From Flavobacteriales bacterium UBA7430 (GTDB taxonomy: Bacteria; Bacteroidota; Bacteroidia; Flavobacteriales; UBA7430): a stretch of DNA of 19,745 bases. The notes below the pieces were generated by a model. It was not told where the DNA came from. It searched no databases and worked only from the letters and a program-made list of their open reading frames with translations. Made by a program: the position numbers and the translations under genes. The stretch is taken from the NCBI GenBank assembly GCA_002478765.1, contig DLQO01000029.1, forward strand, positions 1,697 through 21,441, in the 5' to 3' direction. This document shows positions 7,801-13,745 of this stretch, piece by piece (within the stretch, counting starts at the first letter, position 1; each line of letters opens with the position of its first letter).

Positions 7801-8287
7801 TAATGCGCATTGTGAGCTGAAAGGCTGTACGGATGATGATGCCATGAATTTCAATCCTCAGGCAACTCAGGAAAATGGTTCTTGTTATTACGACCACCTA
7901 GACACCAATGTGAGTGATAACCTACAAATAGAGCTTGCCATGTTACAAGCCCAATTGGATCAAGCCTACAATACCATATCGGATTTAGAAGATCAATTGG
8001 ATGGCGATTGCTATTCGACGGTTGATAGGCCTATGGATATGAATGAAGGTTGGAGTATGATTGGATATACGTGCATGAATCCGGTAGATGTAACAGAAGT
8101 ATTCTCGTCGATTCAAGACTTGATTGTCATTGTAAAAGACGGCGCTGGAAATCCTTACCTGCCTGAATTTGGTTACAACGGTTTAGGTCACTTACACTAT
8201 TCACAAGGTTATCAGATCAAGTTGACTGAAGATGTTCCGGGATTCCATCTTTGTCCTGCTCCGGACGGTAATCCGAATCAAGATTAA
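4856..8287 (+). CDS. Secreted trypsin-family (S1A) protease with GC/DDGSC repeats, lipocalin-like modules and GW..GY.C C-terminal module
   Basis: A 1143-residue exported serine endopeptidase. The signal peptide is 1-24 (AQA). Only QER precedes IVGG at 28-31, so the activation peptide would be three residues. The protease domain is 28 to about 265 with triad His69 (TAAHC), Asp115 and Ser223 (GDSGGP). Asp217 is in the trypsin S1-pocket position, predicting cleavage after Lys/Arg. Five cysteine-bounded repeats (GC-x-D ... DDGSC type) lie at 287-307, 568-588, 748-768, 813-833 and 990-1010. A DECGECGGDG stretch follows the first, then a YGDGWNGAELSI domain near 342. Three modules starting P-x-x-G-x-W (about 445-541, 623-720, 869-963) look lipocalin-like. 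A heptad stretch (about 1023-1050) precedes the C-terminal module 1061-1135 (Cys1073, Cys1133) shared with the cupredoxin protein. It is strongly acidic and lacks a canonical T9SS domain. Confidence 0.88.
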   Translation: MKNRILKTSLTLILFILTAFGAQAQERIVGGVKADLNEYPWQAALVSASGDGYCGASVISNQWILTAAHCLEGEDETSVFVRVGSEDPYAEGGVTYSVSEVVVHPDYADVTTGSDIALIKLSEPLKFTHNVQPIAIMTPEQDYLQEVGTMALTSGWGSLSSGGPSAGILQAVELPVVSNGVACGVDQDENGNTGAYSCDEIDTTMICAGYLGLGGKDACQGDSGGPLVVRNADDTDWLLVGATSWGNGCADADFPGIWSRVSYFYDWVNDYAEIYTEDNDWVYSDYGCTDSLACNFDPSALYDDGGCLELDECGECGGDGPESGYDCEGTCSGTEFTVNMSDAYGDGWNGAELSIGETSVSLSTDSLGAVDICLDMSECHMIEVTAGEFPDEISWTFGNHTGGAPFLGRVGECGDSLLDPFACQKEPQDFIDSLFIPFDTACFSPLHGTWALAFSSEDDDQPQNDSSETYIHFEGINTFTVTSISAYDHETDFGSYLFEGDVLYLLFDEEGVEPYEYTLEGDSLMLNGLEEDITFILTSVETIKGCLNPDSPDYVSDANLGDGCSMVGCMNWMALNFDPYANEEDGSCIFNPSDSTGFQNPCVKDYISHFDTARRGGHFFCPSPIQGSWEVTSFIEDGINDLEGDLQMFIHFEYMSSLTLSVVSPSETFSQHGVYMFNKDTLMLNFMEDSAEWYGVQFYEDSTVLTGLYENITIVLVKGEEPHNCDDPNRPMPLDMLNTAEDPCYMPGCMDVYAMNYNSFASEDDGSCFYDHNDTTDYHDPCNDDFEPYFDSTHYATDNHSNGMTQDPCFEKGCTDDYAMNYNPYATEDDGSCFYDHNDTIDYPHPCEDDAAHHYDSIHDVNNSTCHSPIEGPWNLVSMLENGYEQMDSLTMSVHFTGDQTFTLIEHTEDDTYYDHGSYSLHQDTLVLDFQDDSAEWYDLHQSFDTLILTALYEDFVLVLVKDEQGCAHSQNPYFGGQNDADNAHCELKGCTDDDAMNFNPQATQENGSCYYDHLDTNVSDNLQIELAMLQAQLDQAYNTISDLEDQLDGDCYSTVDRPMDMNEGWSMIGYTCMNPVDVTEVFSSIQDLIVIVKDGAGNPYLPEFGYNGLGHLHYSQGYQIKLTEDVPGFHLCPAPDGNPNQD
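7097..7357 (+). repeat. Recently duplicated GC/DDGSC unit in the protease gene
   Basis: The units starting at 7097 and 7292 are 195 bases (65 codons) apart, in frame. They are nearly identical at the DNA level from the second half of the repeat into the following YDHNDT segment. The other three units are clearly more diverged. Confidence 0.8.
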
Positions 8288-8291
8288 ATAA

Positions 8292-8333
8292 ACAGCATCA
8301 AAAAAGCCCCATTTGGGGCTTTTTTGATGCTGT
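8292..8333. terminator. Bidirectional rho-independent terminator
   Basis: A perfect 19-base-pair inverted repeat (8292-8310 and 8315-8333) with a four-base ATTT loop contains A6 and T6 runs, so it can end transcription from both sides. It starts 5 bases after the protease stop and ends 10 bases before the stop of the convergent minus-strand gene. Confidence 0.95.
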
Positions 8334-8343
8334 AAATCTTGTT

Positions 8344-8613
8344 TTACCTCTTGGAAATTTTGTTATTTGAGATGTTTCGTTGCCGGGAACACTTAAATCT
8401 GGAGATGGAAGCGCTTCTTTTTTGTGCATGTTTTTTACTAACACCGCTGTGAACTCTCTTTCGCCAAAGTTTAAAGGAACTCAATTTTAACTCCTTGCGC
8501 ATGAGTTTAATAACGTCAGACTCCGAGAGCTCAAATTGGATCTTTATTGCCTCGAAAGGTGTACGATCCTCCCAAGCCATTTCTATAATACGATCTATAC
8601 TGCGTGCATCCAT
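8344..8613 (-). CDS. DUF2805/TIGR03643 family small basic protein
   Basis: An 89-residue cytoplasmic protein of unknown function. The N-terminal half, SIDRIIEMAWEDRTPFEAI, then LSESDVIKLMRKELK, then SSFKLWRKRV, has a helix-turn-helix-like spacing. The short basic RFKCSRQR motif near the C-terminus is characteristic of the TIGR03643 family as I remember it. That family is about 90 residues long and found mostly in marine bacteria. It is transcribed away from the pterin operon, with 73 bases between its start and the PTPS start, and its stop faces the protease gene across a perfect terminator. A candidate -7 element TAACTTTA lies at 8638-8645 on the minus strand. A role with nucleic acid is only a guess from charge and helical pattern. 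Confidence 0.8.
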   Translation of the reverse strand: MDARSIDRIIEMAWEDRTPFEAIKIQFELSESDVIKLMRKELKLSSFKLWRKRVHSGVSKKHAQKRSASISRFKCSRQRNISNNKISKR

Positions 8614-8686
8614 TTTATTTTTATTACTTTAATCCTGTAAAGTTACTAAAGTTTTGCATAACTTAGCTAAACAAAAGCTATACAAA
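8614..8686. promoter_or_regulatory. Divergent promoter region between DUF2805 gene and pterin operon
   Basis: The 73-base gap contains TAACTTTA on the minus strand (8638-8645) and TAACTTAG on the plus strand (8659-8666), each seven of eight to TAnnTTTG, back to back. Together they form the inverted repeat AAGTTA (8640-8645) / TAACTT (8659-8664) with a 13-base spacer. Shared control of both directions is possible; no regulator is visible. Confidence 0.4.
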
Positions 8687-9103
8687 ATGAAAGAAGTACA
8701 TGTTATAAGACGTGAGCGATTTAATGCAGCCCATCGTTTGTTCAATCCATCTTGGGATGATGAAAAGAATGAGGAGGTTTTTGGAAAATGCTCCAACAAA
8801 AATTGGCACGGTCACAATTACATCTTGTTCGTTACCGTTCGAGGTACCATAGATCAAGATACGGGGTATGTCATAGACATGAAAATTTTGAGTGACTTGA
8901 TCAAAGAAAAAATAACCCAAAAAATGGATCATAAAAACCTAAACTTAGAAGTTGATTTTATGGGAGGGGTTATTCCGACAGCAGAAAATATTGCGGTAAA
9001 GATTTTTGAAGAATTGGTCCCAGGAATAGAGGCAACGGGTAACACCCTGCATGGGGTTAAACTATGTGAAACGGAAAATAACTTTGTAGAATATTATGGA
9101 TAA
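8687..9103 (+). CDS. 6-pyruvoyltetrahydropterin synthase-type enzyme (PTPS, CX5HGH motif)
   Basis: A 138-residue enzyme that should convert dihydroneopterin triphosphate, the FolE product, to 6-pyruvoyltetrahydropterin in the cytoplasm. Zinc ligands are His16 (FNAAH), His41 and His43 (HGH). The catalytic set is Cys35, Asp81/His82 (MDHKNLN) and Glu128 (CETENN). Cys35 is followed by exactly five residues and HGH. This CX5HGH spacing is reported for mammalian-type PTPS, whereas QueD enzymes usually have CX3HGH. The long stretch from RGTIDQDTG to DHKNLNLEVD also reads like the animal enzyme. The ATG at 8687 is chosen: a TTG at 8654 would add 11 residues that lie in the promoter region and match nothing conserved. 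The stop overlaps the folE start by 8 bases. Queuosine synthesis is not excluded. Confidence 0.85.
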   Translation: MKEVHVIRRERFNAAHRLFNPSWDDEKNEEVFGKCSNKNWHGHNYILFVTVRGTIDQDTGYVIDMKILSDLIKEKITQKMDHKNLNLEVDFMGGVIPTAENIAVKIFEELVPGIEATGNTLHGVKLCETENNFVEYYG

Positions 9104-9788
9104 CACAAACCAAGACGAAAGCGCTAACGCTCAAATCATTGATTTAAATCCAGAGCTCAGAAACATCGGTTTTGCAGACGGACAATACGCCAATGGACCT
9201 CTAGACGATACGCAAAAGAAAGCGATGATAGAAAAGGCAGCCCTTAAGTTTGGTGAATTTTTAGACGCTTTAGGATGCGACTGGGAAAATGACCCCAATT
9301 CCAAGGAAACGCCACAACGCGTTGCCAAAGCCTACGTAAATGATTTGTGGGCGGGTCGTTACAACGCCTTACCCAAAATTACGACTTTCCCTAATTACGA
9401 TTACGATGGTATCATCTTCGAAGGCAACATACCTGTAATCTCCATGTGTTCTCATCACCACCAAGCCATCATAGGAAAAGCCCACATCGCTTACATTCCT
9501 GAACTGAATAAAAAAATTATTGGATTGAGTAAGCTCAATCGTATTGTAGAACATTACGCTAGAAGAGGGGCCATCCAAGAAAATCTAACCGTTCGTATAC
9601 ACGATGCGCTCCACAAAGTAGTTCCTGAAAATAAAGGAGTCGCCGTCATGATTGAAGCCGCTCACAATTGTGTGCAATGCAGAGGAATAGGTCATCATGG
9701 AACATCGATGAAAACCTCAAAACTAACCGGTGAATTTATTGATTCGACCAAAACAAGAAATGAATTCTACGATTTTATTAGATCTTAA
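9096..9788 (+). CDS. folE: GTP cyclohydrolase I
   Basis: This enzyme converts GTP to 7,8-dihydroneopterin triphosphate, the first step for folate, biopterin and queuosine pathways. Of 230 residues, the first 40 or so are a variable extension. The core begins near KKAMIEKAALKFGEFLDALG. Zinc ligands are Cys118 and His121 in MCSHHHQ and Cys192 in HNCVQCRG. Other family marks are ETPQRVAKAY, IGLSKLNRIVEHYARR and a late GHHGTSMKTS. It is the zinc-dependent FolE (type IA), not FolE2. Its ATG overlaps the PTPS stop (ATGGATAA), so translation is probably coupled, and the next gene follows after 47 bases. The pairing suggests that its product is mainly passed to the PTPS, though it may also serve folate synthesis. 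Confidence 0.95.
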   Translation: MDNTNQDESANAQIIDLNPELRNIGFADGQYANGPLDDTQKKAMIEKAALKFGEFLDALGCDWENDPNSKETPQRVAKAYVNDLWAGRYNALPKITTFPNYDYDGIIFEGNIPVISMCSHHHQAIIGKAHIAYIPELNKKIIGLSKLNRIVEHYARRGAIQENLTVRIHDALHKVVPENKGVAVMIEAAHNCVQCRGIGHHGTSMKTSKLTGEFIDSTKTRNEFYDFIRS

Positions 9789-9835
9789 ACCAAGAATTAG
9801 ACTGATTTTAGTCCAGCTAAAAAACCCATCAAATT

Positions 9836-11260
9836 GTGAAAGTTCTTCTAACCGGTGCCACCGGATACATCGGGAAAAGATTATTGCCTGTTCTCATAGA
9901 GCGCGGTTATGAGGTGGTTTGTTGTGTGCGTGATAAAGATCGATTCAATCCATCCGAATCCGTTCGTTCCAAAATTCAAATCATTGAGGTCGACTTACTC
10001 GATGCAAAGAGTCTAGAAAACATCCCTACGGACATCGATGGGGCTTACTATTTGGTCCATTCCATGTCAAATTCTGGCGACTATACTTCTTTAGAAAAAA
10101 AATGTGCAATAAATTTTAGAGAGGCGTTAAATAAGACCCAAGTAAAACACATGGTTTATTTGAGTGGGATCATTAATGAAAAGTCCTTGTCGAAACATCT
10201 CATTTCACGAAAAAATGTGGAGATGGAACTTAAGAAGGGCGATTACCACTTTACGTCACTTCGTTCAGGAATTATTATTGGAGCGGGGAGTGCTTCTTTT
10301 GAAATCATAAGAGATTTAGTTGAAAAACTTCCGGTGATTATTGCTCCAAAATGGTTGGAAACAAAGTCGCAGCCCATCGGGATAACAGATATCATCCGCT
10401 TTTTAAATCAATCGTTATTCAACCCCAAAACCTACGATCAAGAATTTGATGTGGGAGGGCCTGAAGTACTTTCTTACAAAGACATCTTATTTAATTTTGG
10501 AAAAGTTAGAGGTTTGAATCGCTCCTTTTTTATTGTTCCTATAATGACGCCACGATTGTCTTCTTACTGGTTGTATTTCGTTACCTCAACGGCTTACGAA
10601 TTAGCCGTAGCACTAGTTGATAGTATGAAGGTAGAAGTCGTGTGTAGAGACAAGCGCTTGGAAAAAATTTTAAATATTGAGCCCGAAAAATATGAGGTGT
10701 CTCTACGAAAAGCATTTAATAAAATACAGAGCAATCAGATCGTATCCAGTTGGAAAGATTCTTTGGTAAGAACAGGCCAATCAAACCTGAACCTATCCGA
10801 TTTTATTCGTGTTCCTAAATACGGATGCTATAAAGATGTGCAGCGTTCAGCTTATGAATCACGTTCAGATTGCTTGGCTCGTATCTGGCAAATTGGAGGC
10901 GAAACCGGATGGTATTATGCGGATGGACTTTGGAAGCTTCGAGGCTTCATCGATAAAGTTTTTGGAGGTGTAGGTTTGAGAAGAGGAAGAACTAACAAAA
11001 ATAAACTTGCCGCTGGAGATGTGGTTGATTTTTGGCGCGTTTTGTATGCGGATAAAAAGGAAGGGAAGCTTTTGCTTTTTGCCGAGATGAAACTACCCGG
11101 AGAAGCCTGGCTAGAATTCAGGATCGATGGGGATACTTTGGTACAAACAGCAACTTTCCGTCCCAAGGGTTTGTTAGGAAGAATGTATTGGCTTTCTGTA
11201 CTTCCTTTTCATTCGTTCATTTTTAAGGGCATGATTCGTAAGTTAACGCATGGCTGTTAA
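9836..11260 (+). CDS. YbjT-type NAD(P)-binding SDR-like protein with DUF2867 C-terminal domain
   Basis: A 474-residue cytoplasmic protein. Residues 1 to about 300 form an atypical/extended short-chain dehydrogenase (NmrA-like) domain with the dinucleotide motif LLTGATGYIGKRL (TGxxGxxG, 6-13), YYLVHSM, and RSGIIIGAGSASFEIIRDLVE. The remainder is a DUF2867-like domain (GGETGWYYADGLWKLRGFID, AGDVVDFWRV, LPGEAWLEFRID, then a hydrophobic YWLSVLPFHSFIFKGMI end). Order and length closely match E. coli YbjT as I remember it. The start is GTG at 9836: no ATG lies upstream in frame, and the Rossmann motif begins almost at once. It follows folE by 47 bases, probably in the same operon. The substrate is unknown. 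Sepiapterin reductase activity would fit the pathway, but the sequence does not resemble classical sepiapterin reductases. Confidence 0.85.
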   Translation: MKVLLTGATGYIGKRLLPVLIERGYEVVCCVRDKDRFNPSESVRSKIQIIEVDLLDAKSLENIPTDIDGAYYLVHSMSNSGDYTSLEKKCAINFREALNKTQVKHMVYLSGIINEKSLSKHLISRKNVEMELKKGDYHFTSLRSGIIIGAGSASFEIIRDLVEKLPVIIAPKWLETKSQPIGITDIIRFLNQSLFNPKTYDQEFDVGGPEVLSYKDILFNFGKVRGLNRSFFIVPIMTPRLSSYWLYFVTSTAYELAVALVDSMKVEVVCRDKRLEKILNIEPEKYEVSLRKAFNKIQSNQIVSSWKDSLVRTGQSNLNLSDFIRVPKYGCYKDVQRSAYESRSDCLARIWQIGGETGWYYADGLWKLRGFIDKVFGGVGLRRGRTNKNKLAAGDVVDFWRVLYADKKEGKLLLFAEMKLPGEAWLEFRIDGDTLVQTATFRPKGLLGRMYWLSVLPFHSFIFKGMIRKLTHGC

Positions 11261-11280
11261 AGACGAGAAATGGTTGTTGT

Positions 11281-11309
11281 AAAAAAAGCCCCCAAACCTG
11301 AGAGCTTTT
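11281..11309 (-). terminator. Rho-independent terminator of the M43 protease gene
   Basis: On the minus strand the arms 11309-11300 and 11293-11284 pair over ten positions with two G-U wobbles around a six-base loop, followed by a run of seven Ts. On the plus strand two of these pairs become C-A mismatches, so it probably works mainly for the minus-strand gene. Confidence 0.7.
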
Positions 11310-11332
11310 GTAACGATACCATGGCTTGTAAT

Positions 11333-13468
11333 TTATTTTATGATGATAAACTTCTCTGTGTGTTTTACCCCTTGTTGATTGAGCTGAATGAAATAAGCTC
11401 CCGGAGACAGTCTTCCGTAAAGATCATCCATTGAAACGCGATTTAGTTCCGCCTCGAAGCTCCTAGTTTCTTGGGCAAGAACAGCACCATAGATGTTTGT
11501 TAAACTCAAAACTATTTCTGCTTTTTCAAACAATTCAAACTCTAGTGTAGCATCTCCTTTTGATGGATTTGGGTATAATTTCAAGTCATAAATGCGGTTT
11601 GATTGTAGGCCCAGCTCATTGCTGTTACATACCACAAAGTTGTCTAAGTAAAGCCAATTTCCTTCGTCACCTGAAAATTCAAATTTTAATTTGACATTAC
11701 TTTTGCCTTGAAAACTGTTTAAGTTTATGCTGAATTGCTTCCAGTCTTCTGGAGCTGGAATATAGTTTACATAGACATTTCCGGTACCAAACGTACTCAA
11801 TTCCTCCGTGTCTTTGCTCCATTTTGTCGTCCAGGTTTTCCCACAATCATCACTCACAGATACTTTCAGTAGATCGTCAGAATTGCCATTTCTCTTGGCA
11901 TGAGCAATATCGAAATAGGCTGCAATAGGAGTTTGGGTGTCACTTAAGTTGATGTTTGGAGTTAGAATGCTGTGTTTTTGACCCCGCTTTTCGAAGGATT
12001 TACTTTTAATTTTTAAAGCCCGATTACCGTTGGTCGTATCCATGACCCAAGTTACATCTTCCGTAGCACGAATAGCCCACCTGGGTTGAATGTTGGCATC
12101 AAAGGGTGTGTTTGCCGCATCGAAATCTTCGATGTAAGGGGCGGGAAACCCTAAACCTTCATCAGAGATGTATATTAGTTTTTCTTTCGTAATCAACCCT
12201 TGGCCTGCTTGATTACTCACCTTTAAAGTCGTTTTAAAAACCCCATACTCGTTGTATACCACAGCAGGGTTTTGTTCTGAAGAACTGGAAGGGTTCCCCC
12301 CCTCAAAAGACCATTCTAATATATGTGTACTGTCCGTTTTGTTATTGTAAGATTTGTTGGTGTACTGAATTTCATCGCCAGTACATCCGAAATGATTACT
12401 CACATAAAACTCTGAAATAGGTGCACAAACAACATTTGCGTAATTATCGTTAGTACCGGTCTTTACAAGGTTTTCTTTGGAAACTAAGTTTTCTCTGTAA
12501 ACCTTAATGGAAGAACGCATACGGGCACCTTGCCCCAAGGAAAACATATTTTGACAGCTGCCGTCTGAGTAATCCATGTAGTTCATATACATTTCGCCTT
12601 TGTCCTGTGTAATTTCTTGTCCGGGGGACTTATCGCACCCACCGACCCTCCATGGGAAAGATGGGCAGCCTGAATTTTTATCTTTGGCTCTAGGGGTATC
12701 ATGTACTTGATCATTTCCACAAGCCTCATCCCCCCAGATATGTTTTAGGTAGAGCCAATGACCAATTTCATGCGTTAGTGTCCTACCTACACCCTGATAA
12801 CCCACTGCCGTTCCGATGGAACCACATCGGTCATTTCTCAATACGATTCCATCTGTTTCGGGATTGGTTAGCAATTCATTTGGGAATTGAGCATAACCCA
12901 AAACCACTCCTTCTTCCAAGCCGAGTACTTCCGCAGAGATGTTGTTTACCACCCAGATGTTAAGATAGTTTTGCGGCGGCCATTGTATCAGTTGTTTGTC
13001 CTTATTTTGCGCCTTATAAGTCGAGTGAGAAGAGGTTCTTGTGACCCCTTCAGTACAACGACCCTCAGGGTCGAGTTTTGCCAAGCGAAATTGAATATTG
13101 GTTTCTCCGGAATATTCTGCAAATACTGATGGAGTATTTACAGTATCGGGATTTAATCGAGCAAAATCTTCATTGATGATTCGCATTTGATCTTCGATTT
13201 GCTCCAGTGAAATATTGTCACTCTCATTTTCATAAATGATGTGAAAAACAACAGGAATGACGAAAGAGTCTTCTTTTTCTAATCGATTCTCGCTTTGATT
13301 GTTTTGTAACAAATTAAAAAGATGCTCTTTTTTTTCAATTTCTTCCTTGAGCTCGGGATTGTTTTCAGCACTCTTTTTCTGCAACGGCTTGGTTCCACAC
13401 CAGTTTTGAGCTTTAAGGTTTGGCATGAATAATACCAAAGTCAAAGTAAAAAGAATGTACTTGTTCAT
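11333..13468 (-). CDS. Secreted M43 (pappalysin-type) zinc metalloprotease with PKD domain and T9SS sorting domain
   Basis: A 711-residue secreted endopeptidase. The signal peptide ends near residue 20 (NLKA before QNW). A propeptide-like region precedes FVIPVVFHIIYE (69-80), the usual start of the catalytic domain. The zinc site is HEIGHWLYLKH (His233, Glu234, His237, His243) in the extended metzincin pattern, and the Met-turn is NYMDYSDGSC with Met298. Residues about 354-434 form a PKD domain (FGCTGDEIQYTNKS ... WSFEGG ... YGVFKTTLKVSN). Residues about 445-620 look like a jelly-roll/MAM-like adhesion domain (LSDTQTPIAAYFDIAHA, DDCGKTWTTKWS, WLYLDNFVV). Residues 632-711 are a T9SS type A sorting domain (YPNPSKGDATLEF ... 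LSPGAYFIQL ... EKFIIIK). It is convergent with the pterin operon and divergent from rnr. The family is confident; the target protein is unknown. Confidence 0.92.
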   Translation of the reverse strand: MNKYILFTLTLVLFMPNLKAQNWCGTKPLQKKSAENNPELKEEIEKKEHLFNLLQNNQSENRLEKEDSFVIPVVFHIIYENESDNISLEQIEDQMRIINEDFARLNPDTVNTPSVFAEYSGETNIQFRLAKLDPEGRCTEGVTRTSSHSTYKAQNKDKQLIQWPPQNYLNIWVVNNISAEVLGLEEGVVLGYAQFPNELLTNPETDGIVLRNDRCGSIGTAVGYQGVGRTLTHEIGHWLYLKHIWGDEACGNDQVHDTPRAKDKNSGCPSFPWRVGGCDKSPGQEITQDKGEMYMNYMDYSDGSCQNMFSLGQGARMRSSIKVYRENLVSKENLVKTGTNDNYANVVCAPISEFYVSNHFGCTGDEIQYTNKSYNNKTDSTHILEWSFEGGNPSSSSEQNPAVVYNEYGVFKTTLKVSNQAGQGLITKEKLIYISDEGLGFPAPYIEDFDAANTPFDANIQPRWAIRATEDVTWVMDTTNGNRALKIKSKSFEKRGQKHSILTPNINLSDTQTPIAAYFDIAHAKRNGNSDDLLKVSVSDDCGKTWTTKWSKDTEELSTFGTGNVYVNYIPAPEDWKQFSINLNSFQGKSNVKLKFEFSGDEGNWLYLDNFVVCNSNELGLQSNRIYDLKLYPNPSKGDATLEFELFEKAEIVLSLTNIYGAVLAQETRSFEAELNRVSMDDLYGRLSPGAYFIQLNQQGVKHTEKFIIIK

Positions 13469-13641
13469 AGTTAGAAAATTAAAGAGACGGATTAAATCAT
13501 TTTTTTACTTGGTAAAGGTACGAGGTTAACAGGTTACACCCTTAACAAATCTAAGCATATACTTTAAGTTACCAAATACTATGCCTCAATTCAATTCCTC
13601 TGAAAATCTAGGTAACAACGAAGTTTTGGGAGCAATCTAAT

Positions 13642-13662
13642 GTTAACTTAATGTAAGTTTAC
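13642..13662. promoter_or_regulatory. Inverted repeat in the divergent M43/rnr intergenic region
   Basis: GTTAACTTA (13642-13650) and TAAGTTTAC (13654-13662) are inverted with one mismatch and a three-base spacer. The 277-base gap around it holds no gene I can support. Its role is unknown. Confidence 0.3.
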
Positions 13663-13711
13663 AATACACAAGATACCTTTAATTTAACCAAAAGCTTTCT
13701 TGTTGTACGCG

Positions 13712-13738
13712 AAAACTAACAGGATTTTTGTTAGTTTT
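13712..13738. promoter_or_regulatory. Perfect 9-base inverted repeat upstream of rnr
   Basis: AAAACTAAC (13712-13720) and GTTAGTTTT (13730-13738) are perfect inverted copies separated by nine bases, and the right arm ends 7 bases before the RNase R ATG. The right arm overlaps a possible -7 element TAGTTTTA (13732-13739). It could be an operator or, if transcription starts further upstream, a hairpin beside the start codon. Confidence 0.5.
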
Positions 13739-13745
13739 ACTATCG

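Noticed and set aside
8654..8686. TTG start for the PTPS, adding 11 residues
   Set aside because: The extra stretch overlaps the candidate promoter, matches no conserved N-terminus, and an ATG at 8687 begins the usual family sequence.
9836..11260. Sepiapterin reductase as the function of the YbjT-type gene
   Set aside because: It would complete a biopterin pathway, but the protein is an atypical SDR with a DUF2867 tail and does not resemble known sepiapterin reductases; kept only as a hypothesis.
13728..13745. TTG start for RNase R
   Set aside because: The added residues are encoded by the inverted repeat before the gene; the ATG at 13746 starts the typical basic N-terminus.
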